A DNA stretch of 64,000 nt. It comes from Streptomyces sp. NBC_01465. Lineage in GTDB: Bacteria > Actinomycetota > Actinomycetes > Streptomycetales > Streptomycetaceae. A program made the translations under genes and the position numbers. Below are positions 36,149 to 44,803 of this stretch, piece after piece (the stretch's first letter is position 1; each line of letters begins with the position of its first letter). The notes below the pieces were generated by a model. The model had not been told where the DNA came from and ran no database searches. It worked only from the letters and a program-made list of their open reading frames with translations. The stretch is taken from the NCBI RefSeq assembly GCF_036227325.1, contig NZ_CP109467.1, positions 8,370,001 to 8,434,000 of the forward strand, read 5' to 3'.

Positions 36149-36550
36149 ATGGCCACACCGCCGATGCCCCCTCAGCCGCCCGGTCCACCGCGGGGCGGTG
36201 GGTACGGATCGCCGCCGCAGGGTGGCGGGTACGGACCACCGACGCAGACCAGCGGATACGGACCGCCCCCACCGCATCGCGGTGGGGGCGGTCCGAACCG
36301 TCGGTTCCTGGCGATCGCCGCCGCCGTCGCGGTGGTGATCGTCGTGGTGGTCGTCGTGCTGATCAGCACGAGCGGTTCGTCGGGCAAGAAGTCGCCCGGC
36401 ACCGGCACCACTTCGCCGAACCCGACGCCCTCGCTGAGCATCCCCACCGAGATCCCCACCGAACTGCCCACCAAGATCCCGACCAGCATCCCGACAGAGC
36501 TCCCCTCGGAGTTCCCGTCGGACCTGGACTCCCTGCTCCCCTCCTTCTGA
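36149..36550 (+). CDS. Small proline-rich single-pass membrane protein
   Basis: Protein of 133 residues. The N-terminal 50 residues are Pro/Gly/Tyr-rich with a repeated GGGYG(S/P)P unit. One transmembrane helix (FLAIAAAVAVVIVVVVVVLI) spans about residues 53-72. The extracytoplasmic tail is low complexity and includes the periodic series IPTE, LPTK, IPTS, IPTE, LPSE. GGAGGG precedes the ATG. No function can be assigned; such proteins often sit in the cell envelope. Confidence 0.78.
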   Translation: MATPPMPPQPPGPPRGGGYGSPPQGGGYGPPTQTSGYGPPPPHRGGGGPNRRFLAIAAAVAVVIVVVVVVLISTSGSSGKKSPGTGTTSPNPTPSLSIPTEIPTELPTKIPTSIPTELPSEFPSDLDSLLPSF

Positions 36551-36560
36551 GCGGTCCGTA

Positions 36561-38018
36561 TCAGGCGTGCTCTTCGGTGGCGTGGGAGTCGGTGAGTGTG
36601 AGCGCACCAGCTGCCGCGATCAGTCCGACGATGACCGCCAGCACGGCGTAGGTGATCCGCTCGCCGTGGAAGAACGACGCCACGAGTGCGTCGCTCCATG
36701 TGCCCGCGGGGAGCTGTGTGGTGACCAGCGCCGCGATCATGGTGCCGACCACGGCGGTGCCGATGCTGCTGCCGACCTCCTGGGCGGTGTCGTTGAGCGC
36801 CGTGCCGATCGACGTGCGGTTGCTGGGCATCGCGTCGACGAGGGCGATGGCGCAGATCGTCATGACGGTACGCAGTCCGATGGTCATCACGACCATGCAG
36901 ACCGCGATGGCGGCGTACCCGTGGTCGACGCCCCAGGACAGACCCGCCAGCGAGCCGGCCAGGCAGGCCGCTCCGACCAGGCAGGCGATGCGGTGGCCGA
37001 ACCTTGCCGCGAGCCACTCGGACAGGGGCGTTGCGGCGATCATCGTCACGATGATCGGCAGGTTCGCCAGGCCGGCTCGTACGGGGCTCCATCCGTAGGC
37101 GTACTGGAAGTGGAGGATCAGCCCGAACATCACGGCGGCCATCGCGATGGCCGTGCCGATCTGCGCGATGGCGGCGCCGCGGACGGTGCCGTTGGAGAAG
37201 AGGCGCAGATCCAGCATCGGCGATGCGCTGCGGCGCTCGTGCCACACGAACCCGACCCCTGCGGCGATCGCACCGAGGACCGAAGCGAGCGTGGCCGCGG
37301 AGAGCCAGCCGTGCTCGACGCCGCTGGTCAGCGAGTAGCAGGCGAGGCCGATGGTGAGGACGCTGAGGACGGCGCCCGGCAGGTCGAGCTTGTCGCGGGT
37401 CAGGTCCTCCGGCCGGTCGGCCGGCACGCCGAGGCGGACGCCGATGGCCGCGATCAGGGCGATCGGGGCGTTGACGACCAGGAGCCACTGCCACGAGACG
37501 TGGGCCAGGGCGGTGCCGCCCAGCAGCGGGCCGAGAACGAAGCCGGACATGCCGACGACGATCATCAGCGTCATCGCGCGCATCCGCAGCGCCTTGTCGT
37601 CGAACAGCCGGAAGACCAGCGAGTTGGTGATCGGGGCCATCGCCGCGGCGGCGACGCCGAGGCCGGCCCGCAGGGTGATGAGCTGCCCCGCGCTGGTGAC
37701 CGCGACGACGCCCAGGCTCAGCAGCCCGAACACCGCGAGGCCGACCAGCAGCACGCGTCGGCGTCCGAGCCGGTCGGCCATCGATCCTGCCGTCAGCAGC
37801 AGCCCGCCGAAGGTCAGCGAGTACGCGCCGGTGACCCACTGCAGCGAGGTCGTGCTGCCGTCCAGGTCCCGGCCGATCGTGGGCAGGGCGATCGAGAGCA
37901 GCGTGTTGTCGACCATCTCGACGAAGAAGGCCAGGCAGAGCGCGGCCAAAGGTATCCATGCGGCGCGCAGCGACGGATAGGTGCGCGACGCGGCGGGCGC
38001 GGTGGCTGTGGTGGTCAT
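36561..38018 (-). CDS. DHA2-type MFS drug exporter under TetR control
   Basis: Fourteen-helix exporter of 485 residues. ATG 38018 has AAAGGAGG upstream; an in-frame extension to 38132 crosses the operator and is rejected. Motifs include MVDNTLLSIALPTIGRDL, LQWVTGAYSLTFGGLLL, GSMADRLGRRRVLLVG in the A loop and GMSGFVLGPLLGG in helix 5. It is divergent from a TetR-type gene across a strong palindrome, a common arrangement for inducible efflux. Confidence 0.93.
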   Translation of the reverse strand: MTTTATAPAASRTYPSLRAAWIPLAALCLAFFVEMVDNTLLSIALPTIGRDLDGSTTSLQWVTGAYSLTFGGLLLTAGSMADRLGRRRVLLVGLAVFGLLSLGVVAVTSAGQLITLRAGLGVAAAAMAPITNSLVFRLFDDKALRMRAMTLMIVVGMSGFVLGPLLGGTALAHVSWQWLLVVNAPIALIAAIGVRLGVPADRPEDLTRDKLDLPGAVLSVLTIGLACYSLTSGVEHGWLSAATLASVLGAIAAGVGFVWHERRSASPMLDLRLFSNGTVRGAAIAQIGTAIAMAAVMFGLILHFQYAYGWSPVRAGLANLPIIVTMIAATPLSEWLAARFGHRIACLVGAACLAGSLAGLSWGVDHGYAAIAVCMVVMTIGLRTVMTICAIALVDAMPSNRTSIGTALNDTAQEVGSSIGTAVVGTMIAALVTTQLPAGTWSDALVASFFHGERITYAVLAVIVGLIAAAGALTLTDSHATEEHA

Positions 38019-38048
38019 GGCGGGCCTCCTTTCGTGACGTCGCCGACT

Positions 38049-38083
38049 ATCGAACGACGTTCTACAATAGAACGCAGTTCGAT
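38049..38083. promoter_or_regulatory. Large inverted repeat, probable TetR-family operator
   Basis: Arms ATCGAACGACGTTCTA (38049-38064) and TAGAACGCAGTTCGAT (38068-38083) are complementary at 14 of 16 positions around a 3-base spacer. It lies between the divergent exporter and TetR genes and would block both promoters. Each arm holds its own GAACG-n-CGTTC-like half palindromes, consistent with two dimers. Confidence 0.8.
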
Positions 38084-38113
38084 AAATGTGCAAGCTGTGA
38101 TTGGATGTGGACC

Positions 38114-38827
38114 ATGACAGGCCCGCGACCACGACCCGCCGACCGTCCTTCCCGGGGGCGTCAACGCGCCTCGCACTCCATCGAGGCCGTTCTCGGTGCG
38201 GCGGTGGCCCTCCTCGACGAGGCGGGTGAGCCGGCGCTGACCCTGCGCGCCCTCGCGGCCCGGCTCGGCACCGGCGTCGGCAGCATCTACTGGTACGTCT
38301 CGGGCAAGGACGAGCTGCTCGACCGGGCCATCGACCATGTGCTCGGTGGGGTGCTGACCGCCGTCGAGGGGCAGACCGACAGCGGCGACCCGATCGACGA
38401 CCTGCGCCTGATGGCCGAAAAGCTCTTCGACGCGATCGTGGACCGGCCCTGGCTGGGCGGGCGCTTCATGCGCGACATCAACGTCCAGGGAAATTCGCTG
38501 CGGCTCTACGAAGAGCTGGGGCGGCAGACGCTGCGACTCGACCTCACACCACGGGAGCGGTTCTACGCCGTGTCGGCGATCGTGGGGGTCGTGGTCGCCA
38601 ACGCCGCCGACCTGGGGCAGGAGCCGCCGGCGGAGGTGGTCGACGGCATCGTGGGCCGCGAGGAGTTCCTCGGTCGCTACGCCCAGACGTGGCGTGAGCT
38701 CGACGCCGAGGAGTATCCGTTCGTGCGCGACATCGTCGAGGAGTTCGACGGGCACGACGACAAGGAGCAGTTCCTCGCGGCGCTGGATCTGACGCTGGCG
38801 GGCCTCCGCATCCAGGCCGGAGCCTGA
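38114..38827 (+). CDS. TetR family transcriptional repressor
   Basis: Repressor of 237 residues. The N-terminal HTH reads SIEAVLGAAVALLDEAGEPA, TLRALAARLGTGVGSIYWYV and SGKDELLDRAIDHVL, the form seen in TetR/TetR_C-type drug sensors. The C-terminal 150 residues are helical ligand-binding and dimerisation sequence. ATG 38105 is an equally possible start three codons earlier. It probably represses itself and the divergent exporter at 36561. Confidence 0.93.
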   Translation: MTGPRPRPADRPSRGRQRASHSIEAVLGAAVALLDEAGEPALTLRALAARLGTGVGSIYWYVSGKDELLDRAIDHVLGGVLTAVEGQTDSGDPIDDLRLMAEKLFDAIVDRPWLGGRFMRDINVQGNSLRLYEELGRQTLRLDLTPRERFYAVSAIVGVVVANAADLGQEPPAEVVDGIVGREEFLGRYAQTWRELDAEEYPFVRDIVEEFDGHDDKEQFLAALDLTLAGLRIQAGA

Positions 38828-38842
38828 CGCAAAGAATCCGCA

Positions 38843-38864
38843 GCCGATCCCGGAAGGGGTCGGC
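38843..38864. terminator. Hairpin terminator
   Basis: GCCGATCCC and GGGGTCGGC pair (one G-T) around a 4-base loop between the convergent TetR and phytase-like genes. Confidence 0.65.
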
Positions 38865-38885
38865 CACGGAGTCCTGGTTGACTGA

Positions 38886-40220
38886 TCAGCGGCCCTCGGG
38901 CAGTCGGAGGTAGGTCAGAACCGTCTTGATCCCGCTGTCGACCAGGCGCCCCTGCGCGTCGAAGGCGCCGGCCCCGTCCGTCATCCCGAAGTCGTTGTCG
39001 TTGATCAGCGCGAGGGTGTTGTGCCCGGCCAGGGCGACTCCCTCGATCTTTCCGGGCACGCCCGGGACCGTACCGAGATCAACGACCAGGCGCTTGCGCA
39101 GCACCGGCACGCCCGCGGCCGAGGGGTCGGCCAGCTGCTCGTACGAGGGCGAAGTCGCCGCGGAGTCCCAGGCGCTGCCCAGGATGCCCTTGCCGTGCGG
39201 CAGGGTGACGCGCTGCAGCCGGGCCGCCTTGTCGGTGCGCTCCTCCACCAGGAGGCTGTCGCCGCCGATCGCCACGACCGAGGAGACCTTCAGCTCGGAG
39301 GTGTCGTCCTCGCTCGGGTCGACCACGTTCACCGGGTCGAACCGGTAGGCGTACTCGGCCGTGACGGCCCGGTGCTTGGTCGAGAAGCGCAGCAGCCGGA
39401 CGTTGAGCGATCCTTCACCGGCCGCGGTGTCGGGCACCGACAGCGGGCTCTGCACCGCCAGCACCAGGTCGCCGCCCGGGAGTTGGGCCAGCCCCTCGAA
39501 ACCGCGGTTGATCTTGCGCTGGAGCAGGATGGCGGGCAGCGACTCGACCACCGGGTAGTCGGTGCCGGTCAGGTGCAGCCCCTTGGGGACGTAGCGCGTG
39601 AGGACCTGCCCGCGCGCCGACACGTGCACCAGGGAGGGGCCGTACTCGTCGACCAGCCAGAAGCTGCCGTCCTTCGCCCGCACGATGCCCTCGGTGTCGA
39701 GACCGTTCGGGTTGTACGAGAGCGGGGACTTCGCGTCGTAGGAGTACGGAGCCTCGTCGCGGCCCTGCTGGTTCGAAAGGCCCGTCACGGCCGCGCCCGA
39801 CCGGGTGGTCAGCGGTATCGCCTGCAGCACCTTCAGCTTGCCGTGCTCCGTGCGCACCTTCACGATCGCCGGGTCGAAACCGGGGACCGGGAACGTGCGC
39901 CGCTTCGCGCCGTCGATCTTGATCTGTCCGTTGGGGCCGCGGTCGGTCACCGTCCAGAACTCGCCCTGGCGGCCCGCCGGGTAGATGTCGCTCCCGATGC
40001 CGCCGAGGTCGACGCCCCTGTCGTTGCCGACGGTCCCGGGCAGCAGCGTGTTGGAGAAGGTGCCCAGCGGGATGTCGCCGAGCACCGCGGTGCCGGTGAC
40101 CCGGGCGGTGCCGTGCCCGTGTCCCGGGGCTCCGGTGGCGGTGCCGGCCACCGCGACGGCGGCGAGCAGGGCGAGCGGCAGTCCCACAGCGACGGAACGC
40201 TTGAGAACACGCGGGGACAT
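38886..40220 (-). CDS. Secreted esterase-like/phytase-like domain protein
   Basis: Exported protein of 444 residues. ATG 40220 has AGGAGG upstream and starts a Sec signal (KRSVAVGLPLALLAAVAVAG). The mature part matches the esterase-like activity of phytase family: RGVDLGGIGSDIY, FWTVTDRGPNGQIK, GLDTEGIVRAKDGSFWLVDE, GFEGLAQLPGGDLVLAVQSP, then IEGVALAGHNTLALINDNDF. These are blades of a propeller. The usual role is phosphate or organic ester scavenging, but catalytic residues are not well defined in the family. Confidence 0.9.
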   Translation of the reverse strand: MSPRVLKRSVAVGLPLALLAAVAVAGTATGAPGHGHGTARVTGTAVLGDIPLGTFSNTLLPGTVGNDRGVDLGGIGSDIYPAGRQGEFWTVTDRGPNGQIKIDGAKRRTFPVPGFDPAIVKVRTEHGKLKVLQAIPLTTRSGAAVTGLSNQQGRDEAPYSYDAKSPLSYNPNGLDTEGIVRAKDGSFWLVDEYGPSLVHVSARGQVLTRYVPKGLHLTGTDYPVVESLPAILLQRKINRGFEGLAQLPGGDLVLAVQSPLSVPDTAAGEGSLNVRLLRFSTKHRAVTAEYAYRFDPVNVVDPSEDDTSELKVSSVVAIGGDSLLVEERTDKAARLQRVTLPHGKGILGSAWDSAATSPSYEQLADPSAAGVPVLRKRLVVDLGTVPGVPGKIEGVALAGHNTLALINDNDFGMTDGAGAFDAQGRLVDSGIKTVLTYLRLPEGR

Positions 40221-40316
40221 GAGGCCTCCTGGGGCGCAAAGGTGCGGACAGCGGCCAGGCTGGGCCTTCATTCCCAACGGTGCACCACGGGAGGGTGAAC
40301 ACCGGACGACGTACGG

Positions 40317-40348
40317 ACGGCGCCTCCCGCGAAGGGCGGAGGCGCCGT
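40317..40348 (-). terminator. Hairpin terminator after the SWIM/SNF2 operon
   Basis: Arms ACGGCGCCTCC and GGAGGCGCCGT are perfectly complementary around a 10-base loop. It lies 48 bases past the SWIM gene stop and upstream of the phytase-like start. Confidence 0.72.
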
Positions 40349-40395
40349 CGTCAACTGCCGCCGGGATCAGGGGAGGCGGGACGAGCTGTCGTACG

Positions 40396-41679
40396 TCACT
40401 CCTCGCCCGTGAGCACGGCCAGCGCCGCCGCAGGATCGTGATCAGCAGGCCCGGCCGGAGTCCAGCGGCCGCGCTCCTTGCGGTACGGCCACCACCGCCC
40501 GTCCCGTCCGTACCGCAACTGCGCATCGGTGCCCGTCACCGTCCACCGGTTGCGGCCGGCCCGCAGCGACGGCCGCGCTCCCTCCTCCCAGGCCTGGTCC
40601 AGCTGGGTGCGGGCACGCGCCAGGCTCTCCGGCTCCGGGGTCCACTCCTCCTCCAGTACGGAGAGAGCCGCGGCCCCGCCGTACTCCCAGGCGCGCACGG
40701 CGAGCGCCAGCTCGGCCCGCTCGCGCTGCGAACCCTCCGCCAGCCGTGCGGAGAGCCGCGCATCCGCACCGGCCGCAGCCAGCCGTACGGCATCCTGCTC
40801 CGGCGTCAACTCCGGTTCCACAGGCTGCTGTTCATGCCCCGGCGACAGCGCGTCCAGCAGCATCAGCCGCGCCCGTCGGGCGGCGTCCGACGCCAGGAAC
40901 TCCAGGGCTGCCGCCTCCACCCCCGGTGCCGGACCGGTCTCCGTGTCGAGGGAGAGCGGCTGCCCGGGCTCGTCGGGCACCGGAGGCGGGGCGGGCAGCG
41001 GCGGGAGGATGTCCCGTGCGGCGAAGGCCTCGTCCGCCCGTACGCCCTCCGGTGGTTCGGTGTCCTCGTCGGCCGGCTCCTGCGGTGCCGCCTGCGCGAC
41101 GCTGCGCGCCTGCAGTTCGTCCAGCAGCTGCCGCTCGCCCCGGCCGCGCAGGAGCAGGAGCAGGAACGGGTCCTGGTCCATGAGCCGTGCCACCTGGTAG
41201 CAGAGCGCCGCGGTGTGCGGGCAGTGGTCCCACGCCTCGCACGCGCACTCCGGCTCCAAGTCGCCTATGCCCGGCAGCAGTTCGACCCCGGCGGCCGCCG
41301 CGTCCTCCACCAGGTCCGGGGGCATCTCCCGGTCCAGGAGCGCCGCGATGTGCCCGGACCGCTCGACCGCCATGCCGAGGAAGCGGTCCCACTCCTCCTC
41401 GCTGAGGCGCTGCAGCAGCACATCGCTGCGCTGACCGGTTCCGTCCGGGTCCTGGACGACGGCCGTGATCCGCCCGGGCTGTACCGACACCGCGCCGACC
41501 GCACCCTGGCGTGCGTACCTGCGGCCCTGCTTCAGCTGTTTGTTGTCCAGCGCCGTCTCTTCGAGCGCGGTGAGCCACGCCCGGCCCCACCAGGTCTCCG
41601 CGAAGCCCCGGCCGTGCACCGGTGCCAGCGCGGCAAAGGTGCGCTCCATGCCGTGCGTACCGTCCATGGCATCGCTCAT
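40396..41679 (-). CDS. SWIM zinc-finger protein
   Basis: Cytoplasmic protein of 427 residues. The start at 41679 gives an ATGA overlap with the SNF2 helicase stop. The N-terminus ERTFAALAPVHGRGFAETWW is conserved in partners of bacterial SNF2 proteins. A SWIM finger (CxCx(n)CxH) is formed by ECACEAWDHCPHTAAL near residues 145-160. A long acidic, Pro/Ala-rich middle separates it from the C-terminal helical domain. SWIM domains bind DNA or proteins. It likely acts together with the helicase. Confidence 0.9.
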   Translation of the reverse strand: MSDAMDGTHGMERTFAALAPVHGRGFAETWWGRAWLTALEETALDNKQLKQGRRYARQGAVGAVSVQPGRITAVVQDPDGTGQRSDVLLQRLSEEEWDRFLGMAVERSGHIAALLDREMPPDLVEDAAAAGVELLPGIGDLEPECACEAWDHCPHTAALCYQVARLMDQDPFLLLLLRGRGERQLLDELQARSVAQAAPQEPADEDTEPPEGVRADEAFAARDILPPLPAPPPVPDEPGQPLSLDTETGPAPGVEAAALEFLASDAARRARLMLLDALSPGHEQQPVEPELTPEQDAVRLAAAGADARLSARLAEGSQRERAELALAVRAWEYGGAAALSVLEEEWTPEPESLARARTQLDQAWEEGARPSLRAGRNRWTVTGTDAQLRYGRDGRWWPYRKERGRWTPAGPADHDPAAALAVLTGEE

Positions 41680-44555
41680 CGTGCGCTCCCTCGCAGCTCC
41701 ACCAGATCCGCCAGTTCGGCGTCGGTCAGTTCGGTCAGGGCGGCTTCGCCCGACCCGAGGACGGAGTCCGCCAACTCCCGCTTGCGCAGCAGCATTTCGG
41801 CGATCCGGTCCTCGATGGTGCCCTCGGCGATCAGCCGGTGCACCTGGACGGGCCTGGTCTGCCCGATGCGGTACGCACGGTCGGTGGCCTGCGCCTCGAC
41901 GGCCGGGTTCCACCAGCGGTCGTAGTGCACGACATGCTCGGCGCGGGTGAGGTTGAGGCCGGTGCCCGCCGCCTTCAACGACAGCAGGAACACCGGGACT
42001 TCACCGTCCTGGAACCGCTGCACCATCTCCTCGCGGCGTGCGACGGGCGTACCGCCGTGCAGGAACTGGGTGGGCACACCGCGCGCCGCCAGATGTTCCT
42101 CGACGAGCCGCGCCATCTGTACGTACTGGGTGAAGACCAGCACGCTCGCGCCCTCGGAGAGAATCGTGTCGAGGAGTTCGTCCAGCAGCTCCAGCTTGCC
42201 CGAACGCCCGGTGATCCTCGGCTTGTCCTCCTTCAGGTACTGCGCGGGGTGGTTGCAGATCTGCTTGAGCGCGGTGAGCAGTTTGATCACCAGTCCGCGG
42301 CGCGAGAATCCGTCGGCTTCCGCAATCTCGGCGAGGGTCTCGCGCACCACCGCCTCGTACAGACCGGTCTGCTCCTTGGTGAGCGAGACGGCCCGGTCGG
42401 TCTCCGTCTTCGGCGGCAGTTCGGGGGCGATCCCGGGGTCCGACTTGCGGCGGCGCAGCAGGAACGGGCGGACCAGCGCGCCGAGCCGCTCGGCGGCCGC
42501 CGGGTCCTGTCCGCCCTCGACGGCGTGGGCGTAGCGGGTGCGGAACGTGCCGAGCTTGCCGAGGAGTCCGGGGGTCGTCCAGTCGAGGATGGCCCACAGC
42601 TCGGAGAGGTTGTTCTCGACGGGGGTGCCCGTGAGCGCCACGCGGGCGCGGGCGGGCAGGGTGCGCAGCTGTTTGGCGGTCGAGGAGTACGGGTTCTTGA
42701 CGTGCTGGGCCTCGTCGGCGACGACCAGGCCCCATTCCGCCCCGGCCAGCCGCTCGGTGTCGAGCCGCATCGTGCCGTACGTGGTGAGGACGAACTCCCC
42801 GTCGGCCAGGCCCTCCAGGGAGCGGGACGAGCCGTGGAAGCGGCGGACCGCGGTGCCCGGCGCGAACTTCTCGATCTCCCGCTGCCAGTTGCCCATCAGG
42901 GACGTCGGACAGACCACCAGGGTCGGCCCGGCCGTGGCCGTGTCGGACTGCCGGTGCAGATGCAGGGCGATCAGCGTGATCGTCTTGCCGAGCCCCATGT
43001 CGTCGGCGAGACAGCCGCCGAGCCCGAGCGACGTCATCAGGTCCAGCCAGCCCAGACCGCGGAGCTGATAGTCGCGCAGGGTCGCGGTCAGCGCCGCCGG
43101 CTGCTCCACCGGCGGCCGTTCCGCGCCCTCGGGGTCTGCGAGCCGGTCGCGCAGCCGCGCCAGCCAGCCCGTCGCCCGCACCTCGACGCGCCGCCCGTCG
43201 ACCTCCGTCGACCCGGTCAGTACGGCACCGAGCGCGTCGATGGGGGTGACCTTGCGGTCCTGCGTCTCGCGGGCCCGCCGCGCCTCCACCGGATCGATCA
43301 GCACCCACTGGTCGCGCAGCCGTACGATCGGTCTGCTCGACTCCGCGAGCCGATCGAGCTCGGCCCTGCTGAGCTGCTGGTCGCCCAGTGCGAACCACCA
43401 GTTGAAGCCGAGCAGCGCGTCCGCGGACAGCACCGACGGCATGCCGGAGACGGTCCTGTCGGCGGGGGAGTCGTCCGCCGCCTCGTCGGGAGGGCCGATG
43501 ACCGCACGGGCCGTGAAGGTGCGCGCCAACTCCTTGGGCCAGTGCACCTGCACGCCCGTCGCGGCCAGCGCACGGGACGCCTCGCCGAGCAGCTCGGCGG
43601 CCTCCTCGTCGGCCAGTTCGATCACATCGGGCACGGCGGCCGACAGCAGGGGAGCGAGCGGAGGCCAGGCGCGGGCCGCGCGGCGCAGCGCGAGCAGGGC
43701 GTCCATCTGGGGGCGCGGGCCGAAACCGGCGGCCGCGCCCGACCATACGTCGGCTGCATCGGCGACCAGCGTCGGATCGCTGACGCTGTGCACCTGCGGT
43801 ACGGCACGGAAGACGGGTCCGGGACCGTCCGCATCACCTGCGGACGCCGTGTCGAGGCCGTGCAGCTCGATGCGCAGCGAGATCCGGACACCCGCGTCGT
43901 GCCCCGAGGCCACGTCGGCCGCCCAGGCGCGCTGTGCGGGCAGTTGCTGCGGGGTGTCGGCGGCGAAGGCGGGACTCCCGGCGGCGAACGCGGCGGCCGG
44001 TGTGCGCGGCAGGCCGTCGGCGACCGCGTCGAGGAAGGCGCGCAGCAGCGGCTCGGGCGCGGGCAGCAGAAGCGGGGCCTCGGCGTCGTCGACACCGCCG
44101 AGCGGGACCGCGTGCGCGGTGGGCGGCATCGCCGCGGCCAGTTCCCGTACGCGCTCCAGGTCGTCGGCGGTGAAGGGGCCGGCCCGCCAGGCGTCGTGGT
44201 CGGTCGCGGTGAGTCCGGGCAACAGGCGCCCACGCGCCGCGAGTTGGAGCGCGAACACCGCGGCGGTTCCCCAGAAGGCGGCCGCGGGAGAGGCGTGCGC
44301 CGAAGCCCGGGCGCGGGTGAGGACGGGCAGAGCGTCGCGTACGGGAAGCAGCAACGCCCGTACGGAACAAGGCGTCGCGTCGTCCGCGACCACGGTCAGG
44401 TCCTCGACGGAACCGGGGCCTTCCGGGGGCTCCGTGCTGTCGGGGTGCCAGAACGCGATCCGTCCGGTGCGCGAGGGGTCGGAGGGCAGGAAGACCGTGG
44501 AGCAGCGGGAGAGTTCGGTGATCTGGGAGGGCGTTGCCAGGGGGAGTCGGTGCAC
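41676..44555 (-). CDS. SNF2-family DNA translocase/helicase
   Basis: ATPase of 959 residues. The N-terminal 430 residues are a bacterial SNF2 accessory region. The first RecA domain has Q/I motif DMGLGKTITLIALHL, Walker B VVADEAQHVKN and LTGTPVENNLSELW. The second has VLVFTQYVQMARLVEEHL, LSLKAAGTGLNLTRAEHVVH and the arginine-finger motif DRAYRIGQTRPVQVHRL. The start is a GTG, with no strong ribosome binding site. It is the first gene of a two-gene operon with the SWIM protein. Likely a double-stranded-DNA translocase in repair, chromatin clearing or defence; which is unknown. Confidence 0.95.
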   Translation of the reverse strand: MHRLPLATPSQITELSRCSTVFLPSDPSRTGRIAFWHPDSTEPPEGPGSVEDLTVVADDATPCSVRALLLPVRDALPVLTRARASAHASPAAAFWGTAAVFALQLAARGRLLPGLTATDHDAWRAGPFTADDLERVRELAAAMPPTAHAVPLGGVDDAEAPLLLPAPEPLLRAFLDAVADGLPRTPAAAFAAGSPAFAADTPQQLPAQRAWAADVASGHDAGVRISLRIELHGLDTASAGDADGPGPVFRAVPQVHSVSDPTLVADAADVWSGAAAGFGPRPQMDALLALRRAARAWPPLAPLLSAAVPDVIELADEEAAELLGEASRALAATGVQVHWPKELARTFTARAVIGPPDEAADDSPADRTVSGMPSVLSADALLGFNWWFALGDQQLSRAELDRLAESSRPIVRLRDQWVLIDPVEARRARETQDRKVTPIDALGAVLTGSTEVDGRRVEVRATGWLARLRDRLADPEGAERPPVEQPAALTATLRDYQLRGLGWLDLMTSLGLGGCLADDMGLGKTITLIALHLHRQSDTATAGPTLVVCPTSLMGNWQREIEKFAPGTAVRRFHGSSRSLEGLADGEFVLTTYGTMRLDTERLAGAEWGLVVADEAQHVKNPYSSTAKQLRTLPARARVALTGTPVENNLSELWAILDWTTPGLLGKLGTFRTRYAHAVEGGQDPAAAERLGALVRPFLLRRRKSDPGIAPELPPKTETDRAVSLTKEQTGLYEAVVRETLAEIAEADGFSRRGLVIKLLTALKQICNHPAQYLKEDKPRITGRSGKLELLDELLDTILSEGASVLVFTQYVQMARLVEEHLAARGVPTQFLHGGTPVARREEMVQRFQDGEVPVFLLSLKAAGTGLNLTRAEHVVHYDRWWNPAVEAQATDRAYRIGQTRPVQVHRLIAEGTIEDRIAEMLLRKRELADSVLGSGEAALTELTDAELADLVELRGSAR

Positions 44556-44605
44556 AGCGATAGCGCATTCCTCAAACTTGACTACTGCAGGCCGGAGCCG
44601 CCGAG

Positions 44606-44633
44606 GGTACCTGACGGGTGGTACCCGACGGGA
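44606..44633. repeat. Two tandem 14-base repeats overlapping an inverted repeat
   Basis: GGTACCTGACGGGT is followed at once by GGTACCCGACGGGA (12 of 14 identical). The same bases contain GGGTACC/GGTACCC arms (44605-44611 and 44620-44626). It lies between the divergent SNF2 and desaturase genes and could be an operator. No activator or repressor gene adjoins it. Confidence 0.5.
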
Positions 44634-44803
44634 GTCGAACCGCCGTGATCCACGTCACTTCGGATCAGGGGGGTGTAGCCAGCCCCACCATGGCACCGGG
44701 GGACACCCCCGCCGGTTCCGGGTGGTGGCGCCATGGTCGCCGACGGTCACTGATCCGTACGTTCTATGAGGTCAGCGCATGGGCCAACAGACCGGAGACC
44801 GTC

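Noticed and set aside
38019..38132. N-terminal extension of the MFS exporter to 38132
   Set aside because: It crosses the operator palindrome and the TetR start, and ATG 38018 has AAAGGAGG.
41622..44648. 1008-codon open frame antisense to the SNF2 helicase
   Set aside because: Compositionally biased and motif-free, while the minus strand has an intact helicase.
44626..44650. tRNA-like T-arm on the minus strand (GGTTCGACTCCC)
   Set aside because: The T stem does not pair properly and no acceptor, D or anticodon arms fit around it.
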